DNA of 63,109 nt from an uncultured Pelagibacteraceae bacterium (GTDB lineage: Bacteria; Pseudomonadota; Alphaproteobacteria; Pelagibacterales; Pelagibacteraceae): the NCBI GenBank assembly GCA_902572775.1, contig CACGHF010000002.1, positions 1-63,109 on the forward strand. Direction: 5' to 3'. Every line of letters begins with the position of its first letter. Position 1 is the stretch's first letter. Position numbers and translations under genes: made by a program. Positions 17,410 to 26,051 of this stretch are shown piece after piece. The notes beneath the pieces were generated by a model. It made no database searches and was not told the DNA's origin. It saw nothing but the letters and a program-made list of their open reading frames with translations.

Positions 17410-17839
17410 TATTTTTATATTCTCTCTTTTAATATTCTTTATTACCTCAAGTAATGCAGGAGAAATATTCGTTTCTCTTAAAAAAAATAAGGTTAACGTG
17501 CGCTATGGACCGAGTTTTGAATCTGACATCAAGTATGTTTACAAGAAAATAAATTTACCTTTAAAACAAATCGATAAAAAAGAAAATTTTAGACGAATTA
17601 TTGATTTTAAAAATAACAGCGGATGGATTCATATTTCACAATTAAAAAAAAGTAGTTCAGTAATAGCGACAAAAGATAAAGTTTTATTTAAGAAACCTTC
17701 ATCTTTTGCTAAACCAGTTGCTCAAATAAAAGAGGGAAGATTACTAATTATAGAAAAGTGTGAACAAAATTGGTGCAAAATTACATCAGAAGAATTTGAA
17801 GGTTGGATTAAAACAGATAATATTTGGGGACTAAATTAA
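17384..17839 (+). CDS. Exported SH3-like domain protein
   Basis: A 151-residue secreted protein with a signal peptide (basic start, hydrophobic FIFSLLIFFITSS, likely cleavage after NAG or SNA). The mature part has two bacterial SH3-like repeats, the first around VNVRYGPSFESDIKYVYKK and the second around CEQNWCKITSEEFEGWI. Such proteins often bind peptidoglycan or regulate wall enzymes, but the ligand here is unknown. The start is GTG at 17384, the only site that keeps the signal peptide, and overlaps the E1-like gene by 26 bp. The stop interlocks by 4 bp with the convergent DUF3501 gene. Confidence 0.8.
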   Translation: MKIKNLINNIFIFSLLIFFITSSNAGEIFVSLKKNKVNVRYGPSFESDIKYVYKKINLPLKQIDKKENFRRIIDFKNNSGWIHISQLKKSSSVIATKDKVLFKKPSSFAKPVAQIKEGRLLIIEKCEQNWCKITSEEFEGWIKTDNIWGLN

Positions 17840-18435
17840 CTAAAATCAGCAGATAAAGAAGCTATATTTTCTTTAGATAATTTTGTGCTATGAGAATATT
17901 CTTTATGATCAATACCAAGCTCTATTTCTGAGCTATTAGATTGAAATTTTTCTATTTGATCATCAGTAAAATTAAAGTGAATAAACTGTACAGAAGAAGC
18001 TTTTCCCTCAGCAGAGGTTCTATCAACATCTTCCTCAGGGACTGCTTTAATTTTCTCGCCATTTATTTTCATAAATACTGTTTCTTCTATTCCACCGACT
18101 TTTCCAAGAAACGCAGCCCTTGAAATAGGGTTATCTATTTCAAACATTAAAGTTGCCGTTAGTTCTTTACCATTAGGTATTAAAGGATTGTAGGCAGATA
18201 GCTCATCCTTGAGTTGCTCGTCGCCACCTTTTTCAATATATAGCATTTCTTGTACTTGAGCTAACATTGTTTCATAACTTTCAAAATAAAAAGTGGCGTA
18301 AGGACCTAAAGCAACTCTTCTATTTTTTTTATAATCAACAATATTTTTTCTTAATTCGCGTCTCTTTTCTATATAAACATCTAAAGGTATGATGTCTTCT
18401 TTCTGAATTTCTCTTTTTTCTCTCGGCATGATCAT
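17836..18435 (-). CDS. DUF3501 family protein
   Basis: A 199-residue cytoplasmic protein of the DUF3501 family, recognised by REIQKEDIIPLDVYIEKRRE, the GPYATFYFES block near residues 45-54 and IQFIHFNF-like C-terminal text (QFIHFNFTDDQIEKF). Its biochemical function is unknown. It overlaps the start region of the Fe-S gene downstream of rubrerythrin, and the trio rubrerythrin / HdrD-like / DUF3501 is a recurrent cluster in proteobacteria. That linkage suggests a role in electron transfer to or maintenance of rubrerythrin, which is inference. Confidence 0.82.
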   Translation of the reverse strand: MIMPREKREIQKEDIIPLDVYIEKRRELRKNIVDYKKNRRVALGPYATFYFESYETMLAQVQEMLYIEKGGDEQLKDELSAYNPLIPNGKELTATLMFEIDNPISRAAFLGKVGGIEETVFMKINGEKIKAVPEEDVDRTSAEGKASSVQFIHFNFTDDQIEKFQSNSSEIELGIDHKEYSHSTKLSKENIASLSADFS

Positions 18436-19763
18436 AAGTTATAACTTTTTGCCATCAATTCGATGGGATGTAGTGCCTCATCATTAGATATGTTTGTATC
18501 AACTTCTAACTGTTTTAAATGTTTACCAGCTAAAGGACAATCAGAGGCCATATACTTATTATTTTTATTTTTTATTTGTCTAGCTGTAGGTCTTCCGACT
18601 TTATTTGCTAAATCATGAGTTTCTTTCATTACTCCAAAAGTTCCACCATGACCTGCACATCTTTCAACTACATCAATTTTAACGTTTGGTATTAGTTTTA
18701 ACATATCTCTTGCTTTAATACCCATGTTCTGTGCCCTAGCATGACAAGCATGATGCACAGTTACTCCCCCGTCAATCTCATTTAATCCTTCTGCTAATCC
18801 CTCATTGTTTGCAATGTCCACAACATACTCATCAATATCCATAACATTTGAAGATAATTTTTTTATTTTTTCGTCGTTAGGTAATAACAAGGGCCATTCA
18901 AATTTTAACATCAACCCACAACTAGCTGTTAAGGTTACTACTTTATATCCTTTATCAATCCATTCGATTAAATCCTTAGAAACTTTTTTCGCTTGTTCAA
19001 CAACTTTTGGCAGATCTGCTTGCTCTAGAAATGGCATACCACAACAACCAGGATAAGTTTCCTGAACTTCTACACCATTTTTCTTCAAAACTTTTAAAGC
19101 GGCAATACCTGTATTTTTTTTATTAAAATTAACAAAACAAGTTGAATAGATAACAACTTTTCTATCTTTAGAGGGTGTTTGATAATTTATCTTATCTTTA
19201 TTTTTTTTAAAAAAATTTGAAAACGTTTCTGAGTTATATTTTGGTAACTGAACTCTTTTATCTATTCCAGTAATAAATTCTAAGATTTTTCTAATTAATT
19301 TATTTTTAATATTTGAAGCCCAGTTAACTATTTTAGAGAACATAACACCAATTTTAGCATTTCGGTCTATTTGAGCTAATTGTGTTGGTACACTTGGTAA
19401 TTTACCTAATTTTTTTTGGGCTGTTCTGTATCGAAGCATTAAGTGTGGAAAATCAAGATCAAAATCATGGGGGGGAACATATGGGCATTTGGTCATAAAG
19501 CACATATCACACAAAGTACATGCATCAACAACAGGGGCAAATTGATCGCTAGATAAGCTCTCAACATCCTCATTTTTAGACTCATCAATCATGTCAAATA
19601 ACTTTGGGAAAGAGTCGCAAAGATTAAAACATCTCCTGCATCCATGACAAATATCAAATACTCTTCTCATTTCAGCATCTAATTTTTCAGGATTTAAAAA
19701 ATCAGGATGCTCAAAATCTATGGGGTGTCTTATAGGTGCAGCTAAGCTTCCTTCTTTACTCAT
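18432..19763 (-). CDS. HdrD/GlpC-like Fe-S oxidoreductase
   Basis: A 443-residue iron-sulfur protein. Two [4Fe-4S] sites lie at the N-terminus: Cys39/42/45/49 (CHGCRRCFNLC) and Cys82/85/88/93 (CTLCDMCFMTKCP). Two cysteine-rich CCG-type domains follow, with CCGMPF near residue 246 and CHARAQNMG plus CAGHGGTFG near 340-375, as in heterodisulfide reductase HdrD and GlpC. It probably passes electrons from a reduced carrier or quinol; no flavin or membrane domain is visible. It lies between rubrerythrin and DUF3501, overlapping the latter by 4 bp, and is a plausible electron donor for rubrerythrin. Confidence 0.86.
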   Translation of the reverse strand: MSKEGSLAAPIRHPIDFEHPDFLNPEKLDAEMRRVFDICHGCRRCFNLCDSFPKLFDMIDESKNEDVESLSSDQFAPVVDACTLCDMCFMTKCPYVPPHDFDLDFPHLMLRYRTAQKKLGKLPSVPTQLAQIDRNAKIGVMFSKIVNWASNIKNKLIRKILEFITGIDKRVQLPKYNSETFSNFFKKNKDKINYQTPSKDRKVVIYSTCFVNFNKKNTGIAALKVLKKNGVEVQETYPGCCGMPFLEQADLPKVVEQAKKVSKDLIEWIDKGYKVVTLTASCGLMLKFEWPLLLPNDEKIKKLSSNVMDIDEYVVDIANNEGLAEGLNEIDGGVTVHHACHARAQNMGIKARDMLKLIPNVKIDVVERCAGHGGTFGVMKETHDLANKVGRPTARQIKNKNNKYMASDCPLAGKHLKQLEVDTNISNDEALHPIELMAKSYNL

Positions 19764-19794
19764 ATAATTTAGTTATTTGAAATTCGAATTGTTT

Positions 19795-19819
19795 TTAGTG
19801 GGCGACTAACGCCCACTAA
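19795..19819. repeat. GC-rich hairpin between rubrerythrin and the HdrD-like gene
   Basis: Perfect 10-bp arms TTAGTGGGCG and CGCCCACTAA enclose a 5-nt loop. In this AT-rich DNA a stem with GGGCG/CGCCC is striking. On the transcribed (minus) strand it starts 10 nt after the rubrerythrin stop and is followed by A-rich, not T-rich, sequence, so it is not a standard terminator. It may protect or process the rubrerythrin message. Confidence 0.8.
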
Positions 19820-19828
19820 GTAATTTGA

Positions 19829-20245
19829 TTAGCTAATAGACTCCAAAGTTTTTTGAAATTTACCAGCGTGTGATTTTTCAGCTTTAGCTAAAGTTTCAAA
19901 CCAGTCTGCGATTTCTTCAAAACCTTCTTCTCTAGCAGTCTTGGCCATACCAGGGTACATATCTGTGTACTCATGAGTTTCACCTTCGATAGCTGAAGCT
20001 AAGTTAGCTTTAGTTTCGCCAATTGGTTTGCCTGTTGCTGGATCACCAACTTGTTCTAAGTATTCTAAATGACCATGAGCGTGACCAGTTTCACCTTCTG
20101 CTGTTGATCTAAAAACTGTAGCTACATCATTGTAACCTTCGATGTCTGCTTTTTGTGCAAAATAAAGATATCTTCTATTTGCTTGACTTTCTCCAGCGAA
20201 TGCTGCTTTTAAGTTTTCTTCTGTTTTACTTCCTTTTAAAGACAT
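19829..20245 (-). CDS. Rubrerythrin (ferritin-like domain only)
   Basis: Di-iron peroxidase that reduces hydrogen peroxide. The 138-residue protein is a four-helix ferritin-like bundle with Glu/His ligands in [38 protein letters not shown] and [12 protein letters not shown]. The C-terminal rubredoxin domain of classical rubrerythrin is absent, so electrons must come from a separate protein; the HdrD-like gene next to it is the obvious candidate. It has an AAGGAG ribosome site, a strong promoter, and richer codon use than its neighbours, suggesting high expression. An Irr-box-like palindrome abuts its -35 box. Confidence 0.93.
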   Translation of the reverse strand: MSLKGSKTEENLKAAFAGESQANRRYLYFAQKADIEGYNDVATVFRSTAEGETGHAHGHLEYLEQVGDPATGKPIGETKANLASAIEGETHEYTDMYPGMAKTAREEGFEEIADWFETLAKAEKSHAGKFQKTLESIS

Positions 20246-20273
20246 TATTTTTCTCCTTTTAAATGTTACTCAC

Positions 20274-20301
20274 CATATAATGGTTATGCTGAATATGTCA
20301 A
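20274..20301 (-). promoter_or_regulatory. Promoter of rubrerythrin
   Basis: Reverse-strand TTGACA (20301-20296), a perfect -35, is followed after 16 bp by TATATG (20279-20274), with TTATAT one base earlier as an alternative. The Shine-Dalgarno AAGGAG and ATG follow about 30 nt downstream. It is the best-looking housekeeping promoter in the window. Confidence 0.65.
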
Positions 20302-20304
20302 CAG

Positions 20305-20321
20305 TTTAGAATTATTATAAT
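20305..20321. promoter_or_regulatory. Putative Irr box (ICE) at the rubrerythrin promoter
   Basis: TTTAGAA-TTA-TTATAAT is an imperfect 7-3-7 palindrome ending 3 bp from the -35 box of rubrerythrin. It matches the reverse complement of the site before irr at 15 of 17 positions and resembles the alphaproteobacterial iron control element TTTAGAA-N3-TTCTAAA as I recall it. The irr gene is immediately adjacent. Confidence 0.55.
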
Positions 20322-20350
20322 GTAGATTTTAAGTATTTGATTTGATAGAA

Positions 20351-20779
20351 TTATTTTTGAGTTTGATTATCACTCGCAACTCTAACCAAAACTTCAACGG
20401 AATTTATTTTTTTTCCAGTTATATTTTTTCTAATATTTATTTTGTCTATATCGCTCTCATCACAATCGATTAGCTCATGCGTATCTTCATCAAAAAAATG
20501 ATGATGTGCTGATGTGTTTGTATCAAAATAACTTTTATGACTATCGATTGAAATTTCTTTTAGATATCCTTTTTTTTCAAATGCATGAACTGTGTTATAA
20601 ACTGTAGCTAGAGATATCTTTTGATTCATTTTCTCAGATAACAATTTAACCAAATCGTTAATTGTGAAATGAAAAGTTTTTTCTCTATTATACAAAACTT
20701 CACACATTTTTACTCTTTGCTTGGTAGGTCTAAGCCCAACTTCTCTTAATTTTTCAATGAAATTGCAGTTTTTTGGCAT
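20351..20779 (-). CDS. irr: Fur-family iron response regulator Irr
   Basis: Haem-responsive transcription factor that, in alphaproteobacteria, controls haem synthesis, iron storage and peroxide functions when iron is scarce. The 142-residue protein has the winged helix (LRPTKQRVKMCEVLY; LATVYNTVHAFEKKGYL near residues 57-73) and the His-rich TNTSAHHHFFDEDTHEL near 87-103, the Irr signature, without the Fur zinc CxxC pairs. It is divergent from fabA-fabB-fabI, as in many alphaproteobacteria. A palindrome resembling its own operator lies 6 bp before the start codon, so autoregulation is likely. Confidence 0.9.
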   Translation of the reverse strand: MPKNCNFIEKLREVGLRPTKQRVKMCEVLYNREKTFHFTINDLVKLLSEKMNQKISLATVYNTVHAFEKKGYLKEISIDSHKSYFDTNTSAHHHFFDEDTHELIDCDESDIDKINIRKNITGKKINSVEVLVRVASDNQTQK

Positions 20780-20784
20780 TGTTT

Positions 20785-20801
20785 TTTATAATTATTCTAA
20801 A
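20785..20801. promoter_or_regulatory. Putative Irr box between irr and fabA
   Basis: TTTATAA-TTA-TTCTAAA is a 7-3-7 palindrome with one arm mismatch, 6 bp upstream of the irr start and 71 bp upstream of fabA. It is close to the Irr iron control element and to the second site at 20305-20321. Position would suit autoregulation of irr and possibly control of the fab operon. Confidence 0.6.
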
Positions 20802-20872
20802 GTATGAATAAAAATATAATGTTTTATTATATTATATTAGGATTAAATCAAGTATTAAGGGGGCTCAAAATT

Positions 20873-21373
20873 ATGAAAAAAAACTCATACTCCTATGATG
20901 ACCTAATAACCTGTGGAAATGGTGATCTTTTTGGACCTGGCAATGCAAAATTACCTCTTCCGCCAATGCTTATGTTTGACAGAATAACTGAAATCAATGA
21001 AAATAATGGTACATTTAATAAGGGCTCTTTAAAAGCTGAATTAGATATTAAAGATGATCTTTGGTTTTTTGATTGTCATTTTAAAAAAGATCCAGTTATG
21101 CCAGGGTGCTTAGGTTTAGATGCTATGTGGCAACTGGTAGGTTTTTTTCTAGGTTGGCTAGGAAATCCTGGAAAAGGAAGAGCTCTTGGAGTGGGTACTG
21201 TAAAATTTACAGGTGAAGTTTTACAGAGTGTAAAAAATGTAAGATATGAAATAGATATGAAGAAAATTATGTCTCCTGGAGGAACAACCGTTGGACTTGC
21301 AAATGGAATTGTTCTTGCAGATAATAAAAAAATATATTCAGCAGAAAGTTTAAAAGTAGGGTTGTTTAAATAA
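20873..21373 (+). CDS. fabA: 3-hydroxydecanoyl-ACP dehydratase/isomerase
   Basis: Dehydrates 3-hydroxyacyl-ACP and isomerises trans-2- to cis-3-decenoyl-ACP, the branch point to unsaturated fatty acids. I chose ATG 20873 because AAGGGGG lies about 9 nt upstream and the protein (166 residues) then has family length; the frame is open 23 codons further up without homology. The hot-dog active site is [19 protein letters not shown], with the catalytic His near residue 67 and Asp near 81. It overlaps fabB (TAATG), and irr is divergent. Confidence 0.96.
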   Translation: MKKNSYSYDDLITCGNGDLFGPGNAKLPLPPMLMFDRITEINENNGTFNKGSLKAELDIKDDLWFFDCHFKKDPVMPGCLGLDAMWQLVGFFLGWLGNPGKGRALGVGTVKFTGEVLQSVKNVRYEIDMKKIMSPGGTTVGLANGIVLADNKKIYSAESLKVGLFK

Positions 21374-22587
21374 TGAGAAGAGTAGTTATTACAGGTTTAG
21401 GAGTTGTTTCTTGTTTAGGAAATAATCAAGAAGAGGTTCATCAATCTTTATTAAATTCAAAATCAGGAATTTCTTATGCTGAAGATTATAAAGAGCATAA
21501 CCTGAAAAGCCATGTTCATGGTAAACCAAATATTAAACTTGAGGATCATATCGATAGAAAAACAATTAGATTTATGGGATCAGGCTCAGCTTACAATTAT
21601 ATTGCAATGAAAGAAGCTATTGAAGACTCTGGATTAGAAGAAAGTGAAGTAAGTAATTTTAAAACCGGAATTGTGATGGGCTCAGGGGGACCTTCTATAG
21701 AAAATGTAATTTTAGCTGCAGATAAAACTAGAGCAAAGACACCAAAATTAATGGGACCTTTTATTGTTCCAAGAACTATGGCCAGTACTGCTTCCGCAAC
21801 ACTTGCCGTACCATTTAAAATTAAAGGAACTAACTACACAATGAGTTCTGCATGTGCAACTAGTGGACATTGCATAGGAAATTCTATGGAATTAATTCAA
21901 ATGGGTAAACAGGATGTTGTTTTTGCAGGTGGTAGTGAAGAAATTCATTGGGCAATGACAGCAATGTTTGATGCGATGACTGCACTATCTTCAAAATATA
22001 ATGATAAACCCGAAACAGCTTCAAGAGCTTATGACAAAACTAGAGATGGATTTGTAATCGCTGGAGGTGCGGGTGTATTAGTTCTTGAAGAATACGAACA
22101 CGCTAAAGCAAGAGGGGCTAAAATATACGCAGAATTAACTGGTTATGGAGCAACTTCAGATGGATACGACATGGTAGCACCATCGGGAGAAGGTGCTGTT
22201 AGATGTATGAAAATGGCAATGGCAACAGCTAAAAATAAAATTGATTACATTAATACTCATGGAACATCTACGCCAGTTGGAGATATAACTGAGCTTAATG
22301 CTATTAAAGAAACTTTTGGAGAAGACATTCCAAAAATAAGTTCAACTAAATCTTTATCGGGTCATCCATTGGGAGCAGCTTCAGTTCATGAAGCAATTTA
22401 TTGTTTAATAATGATGAAGAATAATTTCATTACAGGTTCTGCAAATATTACTGATATGGATGATGATGCTAAAAAATTTCCTATAGTTTCAAAAACTGAA
22501 ACGGGAGCAACTTTAAATACAGTAATGTCAAATAGCTTTGGGTTTGGTGGAACTAATGCAGCTTTAATTTTTGAAAGGTTTAGTTAA
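21373..22587 (+). CDS. fabB: 3-oxoacyl-ACP synthase I
   Basis: Condensing enzyme that elongates cis-unsaturated acyl-ACP with malonyl-ACP. The 404-residue thiolase-fold protein has the nucleophile in [12 protein letters not shown] near residue 162, the two catalytic histidines in [11 protein letters not shown] near 297 and [13 protein letters not shown] near 333, and the C-terminal [11 protein letters not shown]. The FabB rather than FabF class is inferred from its pairing with fabA. It is the middle gene of a translationally coupled fabA-fabB-fabI operon. Confidence 0.95.
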   Translation: MRRVVITGLGVVSCLGNNQEEVHQSLLNSKSGISYAEDYKEHNLKSHVHGKPNIKLEDHIDRKTIRFMGSGSAYNYIAMKEAIEDSGLEESEVSNFKTGIVMGSGGPSIENVILAADKTRAKTPKLMGPFIVPRTMASTASATLAVPFKIKGTNYTMSSACATSGHCIGNSMELIQMGKQDVVFAGGSEEIHWAMTAMFDAMTALSSKYNDKPETASRAYDKTRDGFVIAGGAGVLVLEEYEHAKARGAKIYAELTGYGATSDGYDMVAPSGEGAVRCMKMAMATAKNKIDYINTHGTSTPVGDITELNAIKETFGEDIPKISSTKSLSGHPLGAASVHEAIYCLIMMKNNFITGSANITDMDDDAKKFPIVSKTETGATLNTVMSNSFGFGGTNAALIFERFS

Positions 22588-23372
22588 TGAGTTTGATGAA
22601 AGGTAAAAAAGGATTAATCATGGGTGTTGCCAATGAAAGATCTATTGCCTGGGGTATTTCTCAAAAACTTGCTGAGGCTGGAGCGGAGCTAGCATTTACA
22701 TATTTAGGTGACGCTCTTAAAAAAAGAGTAGTTCCTTTGGCAGAAAAATTAAACTCAAATGTTACATTTAGTTGTGATGTTGAAAAAAAAGAAGAGGTTG
22801 TAAAATTATTTGAAGATATCAAGTCCCAATGGGGTGAAATTGACTTTGTAGTTCATGCAGTTGCTTTTTCAGATAAATCAGAGTTATCAGGTGAATATCT
22901 AAATACGACAAGAGAAAATTTTTTAAGAAGTATGTTAATTTCTTGTTTTTCATTTACTGAAGTAGCAAAAGAAGCTTCAAAAGTAATGAAACAAGGTGGA
23001 AGTTTATTAACTTTAACTTACGAGTCTACTAAAGCAATTCCAAATTATAACGTAATGGGTGTTTGTAAATCAGCTCTTGAAGCAAGTGTTAAGTATTTAG
23101 CAAGAGATTTAGGAGCCAAAGGTATGAGAGTAAATGCTATAAGTGCAGGACCTATCAAGACATTAGCTGCCTCTGCAATTGGAGACGCAAAATTCCTATA
23201 TAAATGGAATGAAGACCATTCTTTCCTTAAAAGAAACGTAGATATCCATGATGTTGGAAATTCAGCATTATATCTATTAAGTGATCTTGCAAACGGAGTT
23301 ACTGGTGAAATTCACTACGTAGATGCTGGATATAACAAGGTAGGAATGCCAGATCCTAAAAATATAACATAA
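22587..23372 (+). CDS. fabI: Enoyl-ACP reductase (NADH), FabI type
   Basis: Reduces trans-2-enoyl-ACP, the last step of each elongation cycle. The 261-residue short-chain dehydrogenase has the FabI-specific cofactor motif GVANERSIAWGI near residues 13-24 and the catalytic Tyr-x6-Lys in YNVMGVCKSA near 157-166, with AGPIKTLAAS near 195. The start shares one base with the fabB stop. This is the triclosan-target class of reductase. Confidence 0.96.
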   Translation: MSLMKGKKGLIMGVANERSIAWGISQKLAEAGAELAFTYLGDALKKRVVPLAEKLNSNVTFSCDVEKKEEVVKLFEDIKSQWGEIDFVVHAVAFSDKSELSGEYLNTTRENFLRSMLISCFSFTEVAKEASKVMKQGGSLLTLTYESTKAIPNYNVMGVCKSALEASVKYLARDLGAKGMRVNAISAGPIKTLAASAIGDAKFLYKWNEDHSFLKRNVDIHDVGNSALYLLSDLANGVTGEIHYVDAGYNKVGMPDPKNIT

Positions 23373-23399
23373 AATTTAGTTAAATTTAGTTAAAAATAT

Positions 23400-23606
23400 A
23401 TGAAGGGATACAGATTTATTACTGATGACGATACAGCAAGATTTTGTAATCGAGTGACTGAGGCATTATCGAATGGATGGAAATTATATGGTGAACCCAA
23501 AATGACTTTTGATAAAAAACGGGGAGTAATGCGTTGTGGCCAAGCAGTTATAAAAAATGTGCCAAATAAAAAATACTCAAAAAAAATTAATTTATCTTCA
23601 ATATAA
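23400..23606 (+). CDS. DUF1737-type small protein
   Basis: A 68-residue protein whose first half fits the DUF1737 family: YRFITDDDTARFCNRVTEAL followed by the aromatic-Gly pattern NGWKLYGEP. The second half (MTFDKKRGVMRCGQAVIK) matches the common extension in proteobacterial members. Function is unknown. It lies 27 bp after fabI on the same strand and just before a bidirectional terminator, so it is probably the last gene of the fab operon. Confidence 0.75.
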   Translation: MKGYRFITDDDTARFCNRVTEALSNGWKLYGEPKMTFDKKRGVMRCGQAVIKNVPNKKYSKKINLSSI

Positions 23607-23637
23607 AAAACCCCCAGAACTTTCATTCAAGGGGTTT
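23605..23637. terminator. Bidirectional intrinsic terminator
   Basis: Arms AAACCCC (23608-23614) and GGGGTTT (23631-23637) enclose an inner GAA/TTC pairing. On the minus strand the stem is followed by TTTTTT, ending pnp. On the plus strand GGGGTTT gives a weaker tail, ending the fab operon. It lies between two convergent genes. Confidence 0.8.
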
Positions 23638-23660
23638 AAAATCTTAATTTAAGTTACTAA

Positions 23661-25733
23661 TTATTCAGTAGCTTGTTTCATAGAAAGTTTAACTTTACCT
23701 CTATCGAAACCTATAACTTTAACTTTTACCTCATCACCTTCTTTGACAACGTCAGTAACTTTAGCAACTCTTTTATCTGCAAGTTCTGAGATATGAACTA
23801 GTCCATCTTGTTTTCCTAAGAAATTAACAAATGCGCCAAACTCCATAATCTTCATTACTTTTCCTGAATAAATTTTATTCAATTCAGCTTTTGCAGTTAT
23901 GTCTTTAATCATCTGCATTGCGATATTTCTAGACTCTTCATCTGGAGCAGCAACTGTTACTACACCTTCGTCATTTACATCAACTTTTGCACCTGATTTT
24001 TCAACGATCTCTCTTATGGTTGCGCCACCTTTTCCAATCACAGCAGCAATGTCTTTTTTATCTACATTAACTTGTTCCATTTTTGGAGTGTGTTTTCCAA
24101 CATCAGATCTTGAAGCTGACAATGCTTTATTCATTTCTCCTAAGATGTGAACTCTTCCACCTTTAGCTTGGCTTAATGCCTGCTCCATAATTTCAAAAGT
24201 AATACCTGTAATTTTGATATCCATTTGAAGAGAAGTAATCCCATCTTTAGTTCCAGCAACTTTAAAGTCCATGTCACCCAAGTGATCTTCATCACCTAAA
24301 ATGTCAGATAAGACACTAAAATCATCACCTTCTTTAATTAATCCCATTGCAATACCAGCAACTGGCTCTTTAATTGGAACCCCTGCATCCATTAATGCTA
24401 AAGATGTCCCACAAACAGTAGCCATTGATGAAGAACCATTAGATTCTGTAATCTCTGAAACTACTCTAAAAGTATATGGAAATGCTTCTTTGGTTGGTAA
24501 TGAAGAATTAATTGCTCTCCAAGCTAATTTACCATGACCAATTTCTCTTCTACCTGTTCCAATTCTTCCAGTTTCTCCAACTGAAAATGGAGGAAAATTA
24601 TAGTGAAGCATAAATCGCTCTCTTTGTAATCCATCTAAACTTTCAATTCTTTGCTCATCATCAGATGTTCCTAAAGTTGCTACAACAATTGCTTGGGTTT
24701 CACCTCTAGTAAACAATGCAGAACCATGAGTTCTTGGTAAAACACCTACTTCGCACTCGATAGGTCTTACATCAGATAAACCTCTACCATCAATTCTATT
24801 TTTATTTTTTAGAATATCAGTTCTAACAATTGATTTTTCAAGATTTTTTAACTGACTGTTAACATCAAGATCTGTGTAGTTTTCATTTTCCTCATAAAGC
24901 TTTTTAGCTTTATCAGTAATCTCTGAAATCTGATTTGATCTATCCTGTTTATCTCTTGTTGCAAAAGCTTTCTTAAGATCTTCCGTAAAAGTTTCCTCAA
25001 GTTTTTTCTTAACTTCTGATAGATCTTTTTTCTCAACTGTCCATTCAGGTTTTCTACATTCTTTTGCAAGTTCCTCGATCATCTCGATTACTGGAACAAA
25101 TCCTTCATGTCCAAATTTCACTGCGTTTAACATTTCTTCCTCTGTTAAACCACTTGCTTCTGATTCAACCATAAGCACAGCATCTTTTGTACCAGCTACA
25201 ACTAAATCTAATTTCGATTTTTCTAACTCTGTTTTAGATGGATTTAAAACATATTTTCCATCAATAAATCCAACTCTCGAAGCTCCAACAGGACCCATAA
25301 ATGGCATCCCTGATATAGCTAGTGCTGCTGATGAAGCAGTGATTGATAAAATATCTGGTTCATTTTCTTTATCATATGAAATTACAGTTGGTAATAACTG
25401 AACTTCGTTTTTAAATTCATCAGGAAACAAAGGTCTGATTGGTCTATCAATTAATCTTGAGATTAATGTTTCACTCTCAGTTGGTCTTGCTTCTCTTTTA
25501 AAATATCCACCTGGAATTTTTCCAGCTGCATAATATTTTTCTTGGTAATTTACAGATAATGGAAAGTAATCCATATCAGGATTTACTTTTTTTGCTCCTA
25601 CTACTGTTGCTAGTACGACTGTCTCTCCACATGTTGCGATTATTGCACCGTCTGCCTGTCTTGCTACTTTACCTGTTTCTAAACTTATCTTCTTTCCCGC
25701 TACTTCAATTTCCTTCTTGTATACTTTAAACAT
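23661..25733 (-). CDS. pnp: Polyribonucleotide nucleotidyltransferase
   Basis: Phosphorolytic 3'-5' exoribonuclease of mRNA decay. The 690-residue protein shows two RNase PH-like domains (the second with [14 protein letters not shown] and [20 protein letters not shown]), the KH motif [14 protein letters not shown] near residue 563 and a C-terminal S1 domain starting [17 protein letters not shown] near 622. The length and domain order are normal. It is the last gene of the nusA-infB-rbfA-rpsO-pnp run and ends at a strong terminator. Its leader contains a tandem AACGA-type repeat. Confidence 0.97.
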   Translation of the reverse strand: MFKVYKKEIEVAGKKISLETGKVARQADGAIIATCGETVVLATVVGAKKVNPDMDYFPLSVNYQEKYYAAGKIPGGYFKREARPTESETLISRLIDRPIRPLFPDEFKNEVQLLPTVISYDKENEPDILSITASSAALAISGMPFMGPVGASRVGFIDGKYVLNPSKTELEKSKLDLVVAGTKDAVLMVESEASGLTEEEMLNAVKFGHEGFVPVIEMIEELAKECRKPEWTVEKKDLSEVKKKLEETFTEDLKKAFATRDKQDRSNQISEITDKAKKLYEENENYTDLDVNSQLKNLEKSIVRTDILKNKNRIDGRGLSDVRPIECEVGVLPRTHGSALFTRGETQAIVVATLGTSDDEQRIESLDGLQRERFMLHYNFPPFSVGETGRIGTGRREIGHGKLAWRAINSSLPTKEAFPYTFRVVSEITESNGSSSMATVCGTSLALMDAGVPIKEPVAGIAMGLIKEGDDFSVLSDILGDEDHLGDMDFKVAGTKDGITSLQMDIKITGITFEIMEQALSQAKGGRVHILGEMNKALSASRSDVGKHTPKMEQVNVDKKDIAAVIGKGGATIREIVEKSGAKVDVNDEGVVTVAAPDEESRNIAMQMIKDITAKAELNKIYSGKVMKIMEFGAFVNFLGKQDGLVHISELADKRVAKVTDVVKEGDEVKVKVIGFDRGKVKLSMKQATE

Positions 25734-25743
25734 TTCATTTCCA

Positions 25744-25775
25744 TTTCGTTTCGTTCGTTTCGTTCCATTCCGTTC
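25744..25775 (-). repeat. Purine-rich AACGA tandem repeat in the pnp leader
   Basis: On the message strand the 58 bp between rpsO and pnp hold repeated AACG/GAAACG units, read on the plus strand as TTTCG-TTTCG-TTCG-TTTCG-TTCC. The stretch is nearly pure purine in the RNA apart from C and has little self-pairing. It replaces the structured rpsO-pnp leader known from enterics. Confidence 0.7.
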
Positions 25776-25790
25776 TATCTATCTTGACTT

Positions 25791-26039
25791 CTATTTTCTT
25801 AAATTCAATTTCGACAGTACATTTTTGTAAGAATCCATTTTATTTTTCTTTAGGTATTCTAACAATTTCTTTCTTCTATTTACCGCTCTCAACAATCCAA
25901 CAGATGAATGTTTATCCTTTTTGAATTGCTTAATATGTTTAGAGAGAGTTTCAATTTTCTCTGTTAGCAAAGCGATTTGTATCTCTGAAGATCCAGTATC
26001 TTTATCATGCATTGCTAATTCTTGTGCCTTTTTGTTCAT
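25791..26039 (-). CDS. rpsO: 30S ribosomal protein S15
   Basis: Binds the central domain of 16S rRNA. The 82-residue protein is slightly short against the usual 89 but has the S15 core: DTGSSEIQIALLTEKIETLSKHI in its first half and the signature KHSSVGLLRAVNRRKKLLEYL near residues 42-63. It lies directly upstream of pnp, its near-universal neighbour, and 12 bp downstream of rbfA. truB, which normally lies between rbfA and rpsO, is absent. Confidence 0.96.
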   Translation of the reverse strand: MNKKAQELAMHDKDTGSSEIQIALLTEKIETLSKHIKQFKKDKHSSVGLLRAVNRRKKLLEYLKKNKMDSYKNVLSKLNLRK

Positions 26040-26051
26040 GCCTCTTTCTTC

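Noticed and set aside
20804..20872. N-terminal 23-residue extension of FabA
   Set aside because: No family support; good ribosome site precedes the internal ATG at 20873.
24301..24537. Open frames antisense to pnp, infB, nusA and dnaK
   Set aside because: Shadows of highly biased coding sequence; no motifs, and the sense genes are unambiguous.
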